In this document: one piece after another, positions 1 to 3,848 of the stretch
How positions within the stretch are numbered: position 1 is the first letter of the stretch
How the letters are laid out: every line of letters begins with the position of its first letter
Source: Patescibacteria group bacterium UBA6023
GTDB taxonomy: Bacteria; Patescibacteriota; Minisyncoccia; Phycocordibacterales; UBA6899
Assembly (NCBI GenBank): GCA_002429425.1
Contig: DIZR01000013.1
Coordinates: 1 to 5,186, forward strand
Direction of reading: 5' to 3'
DNA length: 5,186 nt
Translations under genes and position numbers: made by a program
The notes under the pieces: generated by a model
Database searches by the model: none
The model's input: only the letters and a program-made list of their open reading frames with translations
Told to the model about the DNA's origin: nothing

Positions 1-364
1 TATTAAAAATAACTTCATTCCCTCCTCCGCTCAGTGCAATATTCGCTATTTCGATTGCGGGATTCAAGAGATAGGGAACATTTGTTGTTGCAGATGAAGA
101 ATATACCGTACCAACAAAGTACACTGCCTTATCAGAATCGAGATGAACACCATATTGATTATCATTGAGCGAGGAAATAGTATCGAGGTGTGCACGAGAA
201 AATGAGGCAAGCGTTGATTCAATGGTCGCGTCAAGTGTTTTTCGTGCACGAAACTGGGAAAATGAAGCGAGTACAAATGACCCAATGAGTACGATAATTC
301 CGATTGCAACAAGCATCTCTATCAACGTCGTACCGCGACTAGGCACATGGATTGAAGTCATCAT
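1..364 (-). CDS. Type IV prepilin-like minor pilin (GspH/FimT-like), 3' end cut by window edge
   Basis: This partial gene has 121 visible codons and no stop before the left edge. It starts MMTSIHVPSRGTTLIEMLVA: a short leader ending in R10-G11, then a type III prepilin signal with Glu at position +5 after the glycine (E16) and a hydrophobic helix at about residues 14-34. The family is cut after the Gly and N-methylated by a PilD-type peptidase, then packs by its helix into the pilus or pseudopilus. Residue +1 is Thr rather than the usual Phe or Met. The rest (about 40-121) is a polar soluble domain typical of minor pilins, but too divergent to name as PilV, PilW or FimT. The start is the first of two adjacent ATGs, 3 bases after the pilC stop; that TAA is in the same frame, so the gene cannot extend further upstream. 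No Shine-Dalgarno sequence is visible, so translational coupling to pilC is likely. Confidence 0.88.
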   Translation of the reverse strand, partial: MMTSIHVPSRGTTLIEMLVAIGIIVLIGSFVLASFSQFRARKTLDATIESTLASFSRAHLDTISSLNDNQYGVHLDSDKAVYFVGTVYSSSATTNVPYLLNPAIEIANIALSGGGNEVIFN

Positions 365-367
365 GAA

Positions 368-1585
368 TTAAATGGTGCTCATTATTGAATACATTGGCGT
401 GATCATTGCCATGGCAAAGATACCCACAAAGATGGCTATGACCACCATAAGGAGTGGCTCGATCAACTTTGACATGTCCTGTGTCGCCTGGTCAACTTCC
501 TCTTCAAAAAATGTAGCGATCTTGAAAAGCATATCGGAAAGTTGCCCTGTTTCCTCACCAACCTCCATCATATCACCCACCATAACAGGGTAGATCTCCT
601 CATGTTCAATAAACACCTTTGATAAAGGAATACCCTTTTGCACATTAATCCTCGCTGTTTCAAGGGTATCTTTGTAATAACTATTACTCACCACATCCTT
701 TGTGATATCAATAGCGCGCACAATATCAACACCCGCAGAAATGAGTGAAGAGAGCGTGCGTGTTGCAAGTGCAGCGTTAAATTCCTTCACTAATTTTCCA
801 AATACAGGAACGCGGAGGACGACCCAGTCAATTGCACGAGAACCAAACTTCGTACCCTTAAACCAGATAAACCCCCCCACAACACTGGCAACGCTCAATA
901 AAAAAAGGAGGAGATCATTCTGAAGAAAGTTACTTACTGCAATTACCCCTTTCGTAAGAGCGGGGAGCTCGACGTGCGCCTCGGCAAATGTTGATGAGAG
1001 TCCCGGAACAACGTAGATCATCATGAGTACCCCAACCGCAACCATAACGGAGAGCACCACGCCAGGATATATCATTGCACCTTTGACTTTTTTTGTCAGC
1101 GTATATGTTTTTTCCATTTGACCACCGACAGTATTGAGTGCCTCAACAAGTCCTCCCGACTCTTCTCCTGCACGCACCATGGAAATAAACACTGCGGGAA
1201 AAATATCATCAAACTTCGCTAAGCCATCAGAAAATGCAGTGCCCTTATTGATGTCTTCACTTAGTGAATTTAGTACTTGGCGAAATTTGGGATTTTGTGT
1301 TTGCTTTATAAATATTTGCAATGCGCGGGAAATAGGAAGTCCCGCTTTGATCATCGTTCCCATATTACGAGCGAACAAGATTTTTTCACGTAATTTCACC
1401 TTTGCAAGATATACATTGATCTTTTCCATATCAAAATGTACACCGGCAACCTCTGTTGCACTCAAGAGAATCTTTCCTTCAGCTTTCAAATTTTTCGTCA
1501 GCACAAACTTGTCATCCGCCTCGGATGTTCCTTCCATTTCTGCTCCAGTAGAAATGAGTTGTACTTTGTATGTATATTTAGGCAT
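368..1585 (-). CDS. pilC: Type IV pilus inner-membrane platform protein PilC (GspF family)
   Basis: This complete 405-residue protein is the usual length for PilC/GspF. The family is the polytopic platform in the cytoplasmic membrane on which the PilB ATPase acts to extract and polymerise pilins. It shows the duplicated T2SF fold: copy one at about residues 68-192 and copy two at about 270-393. Each carries the diagnostic Gly-Glu motif, RAGEESGGL at 138-146 and EVGEETGQL at 341-349, and each begins with a matching helix (AGLPI at 81-85, AGVDI at 284-288). Three hydrophobic segments are visible, about 172-194, 224-242 and 375-397, as expected. An N-terminal cytosolic part (1-65) precedes copy one. 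The start ATG is fixed by an in-frame TGA two codons upstream. No good Shine-Dalgarno sequence is present; a TATAAT lies only 10 bases before the ATG. It is followed after 3 bases by the prepilin gene, forming an operon. Confidence 0.96.
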   Translation of the reverse strand: MPKYTYKVQLISTGAEMEGTSEADDKFVLTKNLKAEGKILLSATEVAGVHFDMEKINVYLAKVKLREKILFARNMGTMIKAGLPISRALQIFIKQTQNPKFRQVLNSLSEDINKGTAFSDGLAKFDDIFPAVFISMVRAGEESGGLVEALNTVGGQMEKTYTLTKKVKGAMIYPGVVLSVMVAVGVLMMIYVVPGLSSTFAEAHVELPALTKGVIAVSNFLQNDLLLFLLSVASVVGGFIWFKGTKFGSRAIDWVVLRVPVFGKLVKEFNAALATRTLSSLISAGVDIVRAIDITKDVVSNSYYKDTLETARINVQKGIPLSKVFIEHEEIYPVMVGDMMEVGEETGQLSDMLFKIATFFEEEVDQATQDMSKLIEPLLMVVIAIFVGIFAMAMITPMYSIMSTI

Positions 1586-1595
1586 AACTCATTCT

Positions 1596-1623
1596 ATTAT
1601 ATAGGAATCCTTCTGCATGAGAA
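1596..1623 (-). promoter_or_regulatory. Candidate promoter for pilC and the prepilin gene, near-leaderless
   Basis: On the minus strand there is a perfect -10 hexamer TATAAT (1601 to 1596), preceded at 16 bases by TTCTCA (1623 to 1618), a 4 of 6 match to TTGACA. Transcription would begin around 1588-1590, only 3-5 bases before the pilC ATG at 1585, giving an almost leaderless mRNA. An AGAAGGA sequence resembling a Shine-Dalgarno lies upstream of the -10 box and too far from the ATG to serve it. The perfect -10 and the position in an intergenic gap support the call; the -35 is weak. Confidence 0.55.
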
Positions 1624-1682
1624 ATAGTATATGGGCAATTTCAATATATTCCGCAGTTTTCAATCAAATTAATGCTCAAGTA

Positions 1683-1710
1683 ACAAATGTAGTTTTAGGC
1701 AACTATTTGT
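1683..1710. repeat. Imperfect inverted repeat (10 bp stem with a 2-base bulge)
   Basis: ACAAA (1683-1687) pairs with TTTGT (1706-1710), and TAGTT (1690-1694) pairs with AACTA (1701-1705). A TG bulge lies on the left arm and a six-base loop at the tip. The stem is AT-rich and lacks a following T-run in either direction, so a terminator is unlikely. It lies 16 bases from the first direct repeat and may be part of the same element, or a chance palindrome in AT-rich DNA. Confidence 0.45.
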
Positions 1711-1726
1711 AAGTGAGTAATTTTGA

Positions 1727-1746
1727 TGCAATACGAAGTTTTGGAC
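1727..1746. repeat. Direct repeat, copy 1 (TGCAATACGAAGTnnnGGAC)
   Basis: This copy reads TGCAATACGAAGTTTTGGAC. It matches copy 2 at 1775-1794 at 17 or 18 of 20 positions, with differences confined to the three-base stretch between AAGT and GGAC. The two copies start 48 bases apart. The copy is followed directly by a 6-bp inverted repeat, TAACTC at 1747-1752 with GAGTTA at 1762-1767, separated by a nine-base loop. Confidence 0.75.
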
Positions 1747-1767
1747 TAACTCCCCACTTTCGAGTTA
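1747..1767. repeat. Short inverted repeat directly after direct-repeat copy 1
   Basis: TAACTC (1747-1752) is the exact reverse complement of GAGTTA (1762-1767), with a nine-base loop. Alone it is weak and could be chance. It is reported because it starts at the base after the GGAC of repeat copy 1, the same position relative to the repeat as the long hairpin after copy 2. Confidence 0.45.
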
Positions 1768-1774
1768 TTTAGCG

Positions 1775-1794
1775 TGCAATACGAAGTGCCGGAC
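1775..1794. repeat. Direct repeat, copy 2 (TGCAATACGAAGTnnnGGAC)
   Basis: This copy reads TGCAATACGAAGTGCCGGAC, sharing the invariant 13-base TGCAATACGAAGT and the GGAC end with copy 1. Its last base is the foot of the long imperfect hairpin at 1794-1849. A fragment of the same core, GCAATAC, recurs at 1822-1828 in the hairpin loop and 3' arm. Confidence 0.75.
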
Positions 1795-1849
1795 CGTTTC
1801 AGTGTTCGCGAGGCTGTATGAGCAATACTGCCTCCGAACCTGAAATCGG
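1794..1849. repeat. Long imperfect hairpin (23 bp) with regularly spaced bulges
   Basis: Pairing can be followed base by base: CCG with CGG (1794-1796 with 1847-1849), TTTCAG with CTGAAA (1797-1802 with 1840-1845), GTTCG with CGAAC (1804-1808 with 1835-1839), GAGGC with GCCTC (1810-1814 with 1830-1834), and GTAT with ATAC (1816-1819 with 1825-1828). The loop is GAGCA. Single-base bulges are T1846, T1803 and C1809, and there is one T-T mismatch (1815/1829). There is no T-run after it on either strand, so it is not a standard intrinsic terminator. The architecture resembles extragenic palindromes, transposon-end hairpins or a structured RNA; which of these cannot be decided from one copy. Confidence 0.8.
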
Positions 1850-1872
1850 GAGGGACAAGTAGTGCACCTAAA

Positions 1873-3627
1873 TTACTCGGAAACAACGCGGAAGACCTCT
1901 TCGATGGAAGTCATCCCCTGCGCCGCCCTAAAGATTCCATCCTCAAGCATTGTAAGCATCCCTTCTTTGCGTGCCTCCGCTTCGATTTTTTCGGCAGATG
2001 CATTAGTCACCGCAAGTTCACGTATTCCCGATGACATCATGAGCACCTCGTGGATACTCACACGCCCCTTATAGCCCTCATCGCATTCAGGTGATGGTTT
2101 TGCTTTATAAAAAGGAATCGTCTCCCATGTCGCATCCTTCCCTACAATCCCCTCCTCCTTCAGAGAAGTGAGTATGCGCGATAAATCCGCCTTCTTTCCT
2201 AGTGCATCAATCTCCGCTTTCGATAAGAGATATTTTTCTTTTCCAGTGGTGCAAAGTTTTCGCACGAGGCGTTGCCCGATAATAACCTTTACGGTCGACA
2301 CAATGAGAAATGGCTCCGCACCCATATCAATAAAACGCGGAAGTGTTCCTGCGGCAGAATTTGTGTGCAACGTTGAAAGCACGAGATGCCCAGTGAGTGC
2401 GGCGTTAATACCCAATGATGCCGTTTCTCCGTCACGAATTTCTCCAACCATGATAACGTCAGGGTCTTGACGCAACAATGCACGTAGTCCCATTGCAAAG
2501 GTGAGTCCGATCTCTGGCTTTACTTGGGTTTGATTTATACGTGGCATTTGATACTCAATTGGGTCTTCAATGGTAGAAATATTCACATCAGCAGTATTCA
2601 AAATATCGAGCAACGTATACAGTGTCGTGGTCTTACCAGAGCCCGTAGGACCAGTGACCAACAGCATTCCCACGTGCTGGTTCATCGCGTCATGCAATGC
2701 TTCGAGTCCTTGACCATGAAAACCGAGCGACTCAAGATTGAATCCTCCCGACGATTCGCGCAAGAGACGCATCACCGTCTTCTCACCATGATATGTTGGA
2801 AGTGTTGAAACTCGGAAAGATACTTTTTCATTATTCAACTGAATTTTAAAGCGACCATCTTGCGGTAATCGCTTCTCATCAAGCTTGAGATTCGAAAGTA
2901 CTTTGATACGCGCAGTGATACCGGGAGCTGATTCTCTCGGAAGTACCATTGCGTCATGGAGAATTCCGTCAATGCGGTAGCGCACCAGTAATTGATTTTC
3001 CATCGGTTCAATGTGAATATCTGATGCACTCTGGATGATTGCATGATTCAAAAGTGTATCGACAATACGCACAACAGGTAAATCTTCAGCGAGTTTTTTC
3101 AGGTCTTTTTCTGATGCAGGATTATCATCATCCTCCGCAAGCAACTGCATTGATTGCGTGTCTTGATGAATAAGGTCACCAAATTCCGCTTTCAATGATT
3201 TTTGATATTGGAGTAATACCCCCTTTATGGATTCTTGATCAGTCAAGCGAGTCAGAATACGTGTTCCAACTTTTTTACGTACAAAATCGATAGCCTCAAG
3301 ATCATCGATATCGAGCATTGCGACTTCAAGACCTGATTCTGTTTTTCGAAATGCAACGATATTATGCTTTCGTGCGATCGGTTCAGGAATAAGCGAAAGA
3401 ATCGCAAAATCTATCTTTTGACCACGCAAATCAATAAAGGGAATTCCGAGACTATAAGCTTGCACTCGACGAAGATCATCATTTGAAATTTTTCCCTGTG
3501 TAACCAACACATCACCAATACTCCCTCCGGATTTCTCAGCCTCATCTTCAGCAATGCGAACATCGTCCCGACTCACGAGACCTGAATCGAGAATAAATTT
3601 TTTTAGTTTGTTTTCTTGAACTAACAT
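1873..3627 (-). CDS. pilB: Type IV pilus assembly ATPase PilB (GspE family)
   Basis: This complete 584-residue protein is a typical PilB/GspE length. The family forms a cytoplasmic hexamer that hydrolyses ATP to drive pilin polymerisation through PilC. The N-terminal 150 or so residues form an MshEN/T2SSE_N-type domain; the linker at about 155-180 is acidic. The ATPase core has all key motifs: Walker A GPTGSGKT (326-333, K332), Asp box STIEDPIEY (351-359), Walker B region DPDVIMVGEIRD (388-399, E396), and His box GHLVLSTLHTN (413-423). The N-terminal half of the catalytic module includes SDIHIEP (202-208). The C-terminal metal site is degraded: the usual two CxxC pairs are reduced to C459 (LCTTG) and C515 (PECDEGYKGR). 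An assembly rather than retraction role is inferred from the long N-terminal domain and the pilC neighbour. The start is the ATG opening a typical MshEN N-terminus; no Shine-Dalgarno sequence is visible. Confidence 0.96.
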   Translation of the reverse strand: MLVQENKLKKFILDSGLVSRDDVRIAEDEAEKSGGSIGDVLVTQGKISNDDLRRVQAYSLGIPFIDLRGQKIDFAILSLIPEPIARKHNIVAFRKTESGLEVAMLDIDDLEAIDFVRKKVGTRILTRLTDQESIKGVLLQYQKSLKAEFGDLIHQDTQSMQLLAEDDDNPASEKDLKKLAEDLPVVRIVDTLLNHAIIQSASDIHIEPMENQLLVRYRIDGILHDAMVLPRESAPGITARIKVLSNLKLDEKRLPQDGRFKIQLNNEKVSFRVSTLPTYHGEKTVMRLLRESSGGFNLESLGFHGQGLEALHDAMNQHVGMLLVTGPTGSGKTTTLYTLLDILNTADVNISTIEDPIEYQMPRINQTQVKPEIGLTFAMGLRALLRQDPDVIMVGEIRDGETASLGINAALTGHLVLSTLHTNSAAGTLPRFIDMGAEPFLIVSTVKVIIGQRLVRKLCTTGKEKYLLSKAEIDALGKKADLSRILTSLKEEGIVGKDATWETIPFYKAKPSPECDEGYKGRVSIHEVLMMSSGIRELAVTNASAEKIEAEARKEGMLTMLEDGIFRAAQGMTSIEEVFRVVSE

Positions 3628-3653
3628 AAATTGAATGGTGCGATAACAACTCT

Positions 3654-3668
3654 ATTATACCTATTATA
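3654..3668 (-). promoter_or_regulatory. Tandem -10 boxes upstream of pilB
   Basis: On the minus strand two perfect TATAAT hexamers lie 9 bases apart (3668 to 3663 and 3659 to 3654), inside a 9-base tandem near-repeat TATAATAGG/TATAATAGA. Neither has a strong -35: the best for the upstream box is TTCATC (3691 to 3686, 17-base spacer), a 3 of 6 match. Predicted starts lie about 20-30 bases before the pilB ATG. This may mean two overlapping start sites or use of an unseen activator. Confidence 0.6.
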
Positions 3669-3727
3669 CAAAGAATATGTAGTGTGATGAAGAGGCATAT
3701 CCGTGATATTCCCCAACAATATACTTA

Positions 3728-3755
3728 TTGACGAAATTTTTGGTTGTGCTAGACT
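3728..3755 (+). promoter_or_regulatory. Sigma70-type promoter with extended -10 for nusA leader
   Basis: The -35 is TTGACG (3728-3733, 5 of 6). A 16-base spacer follows, then the -10 TAGACT (3750-3755, 4 of 6), preceded by TGC, which makes an extended -10 motif (TGnTAnnnT). It is the best-formed promoter in the window. Transcription should start near 3761-3763, immediately before the leader hairpin. Confidence 0.72.
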
Positions 3756-3763
3756 TGTTTCAT

Positions 3764-3802
3764 ACAAGCGAGATACCGAAATGGTACCTCGCTCGGTTTT
3801 TT
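3764..3802 (+). terminator. Leader hairpin plus T-run: candidate nusA attenuator
   Basis: AGCGAG (3767-3772) pairs with CTCGCT (3788-3793) and TACC (3774-3777) with GGTA (3783-3786). One A-C mismatch interrupts the stem and GAAAT forms the loop. After CGG comes a run of six T (3797-3802). AC at 3764-3765 can close further on GT at 3796-3797. It is oriented for plus-strand transcription only; the other strand has no T-run. No plus-strand gene lies upstream to be terminated, so it most plausibly attenuates the nusA transcript, releasing an RNA of about 40 nt. The three-base gap between stem and T-run makes it slightly imperfect. A competing 5-bp pairing, ACCGA (3775-3779) with TCGGT (3793-3797), overlaps the main stem. 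Confidence 0.65.
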
Positions 3803-3848
3803 AAAGAGTGAATTTTTGAAGACTATTAACATCACTAAATACTAAAAA

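Larger units (their letters stand above)
1586..1872. other. pilB-pilC intergenic region with a compact repeat/hairpin element
   Basis: This 287-base gap lies inside an otherwise tight pilus gene cluster. The part next to pilC (about 1586-1725) is strongly AT-rich. The part next to pilB (about 1775-1860) is clearly richer in GC and holds the structured element described in separate entries: a small inverted repeat, two 20-base direct repeats and a long imperfect hairpin. No reading frame of convincing length or composition is present on either strand, and no T-run follows any hairpin in the pilB direction, so I see no intrinsic terminator for pilB. The region could be a dispersed extragenic repeat, a decayed insertion, or an mRNA processing or stability element. 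Confidence 0.7.
3628..3848. other. Divergent pilB-nusA regulatory spacer
   Basis: This 221-base spacer separates the minus-strand pilus genes from plus-strand nusA. In order it holds the untranslated leader and -10 boxes of pilB, a stretch of about 60 bases with no feature I can name, the nusA promoter, the leader hairpin with T-run, and an AT-rich segment of about 46 bases ending at the nusA ATG. No credible coding frame or tRNA is seen. Confidence 0.7.

Noticed and set aside
1134..1604. 156-codon plus-strand frame opposite pilC.
   Set aside because: It is the antisense shadow of a clearly conserved PilC; its composition is Ser-rich with no recognisable domain.
1589..1618. Nine-codon minus-strand frame MQKDSYIIE ending just before the pilC ATG, a possible leader peptide.
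   Set aside because: It overlaps the predicted -10 box, so it would not be in the main pilC transcript, and it has no ribosome binding site.
1727..1794. Two 20-base repeats separated by 28 bases could be read as a minimal CRISPR array.
   Set aside because: There are only two copies, with mismatches in the middle and no third full copy. The repeats are shorter than usual, there are no cas genes, and the following sequence is a hairpin rather than a spacer.
1794..1849. Bulged hairpin considered as an integron attC site.
   Set aside because: attC sites have AAC on the left and GTT on the right of the inverted repeat; here GTTCG is on the left and CGAAC on the right, and no integrase or cassette gene is present.
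1773..1860. Short plus-strand frames such as MSNTASEPEIGRDK and the VQYEVPD-type frame through the direct repeats.
   Set aside because: They are short, interrupted by stops, have no ribosome binding site and follow from the palindromic sequence. A decayed gene is possible but not supported.
3774..3802. TGGTACC before the leader terminator resembles the T-box antiterminator core.
   Set aside because: A T-box needs a specifier stem upstream; the promoter leaves only about 12 bases before the hairpin, and nusA is not an aminoacyl-tRNA synthetase or amino acid gene. The match comes from the palindromic 3' arm of the stem.
3816..3843. Possible second nusA promoter, TTGAAG then AATACT with a 16-base spacer.
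   Set aside because: Both boxes are only 4 of 6 matches in AT-rich DNA; it would give a leaderless nusA mRNA but is no better than chance compared with the promoter at 3728-3755.
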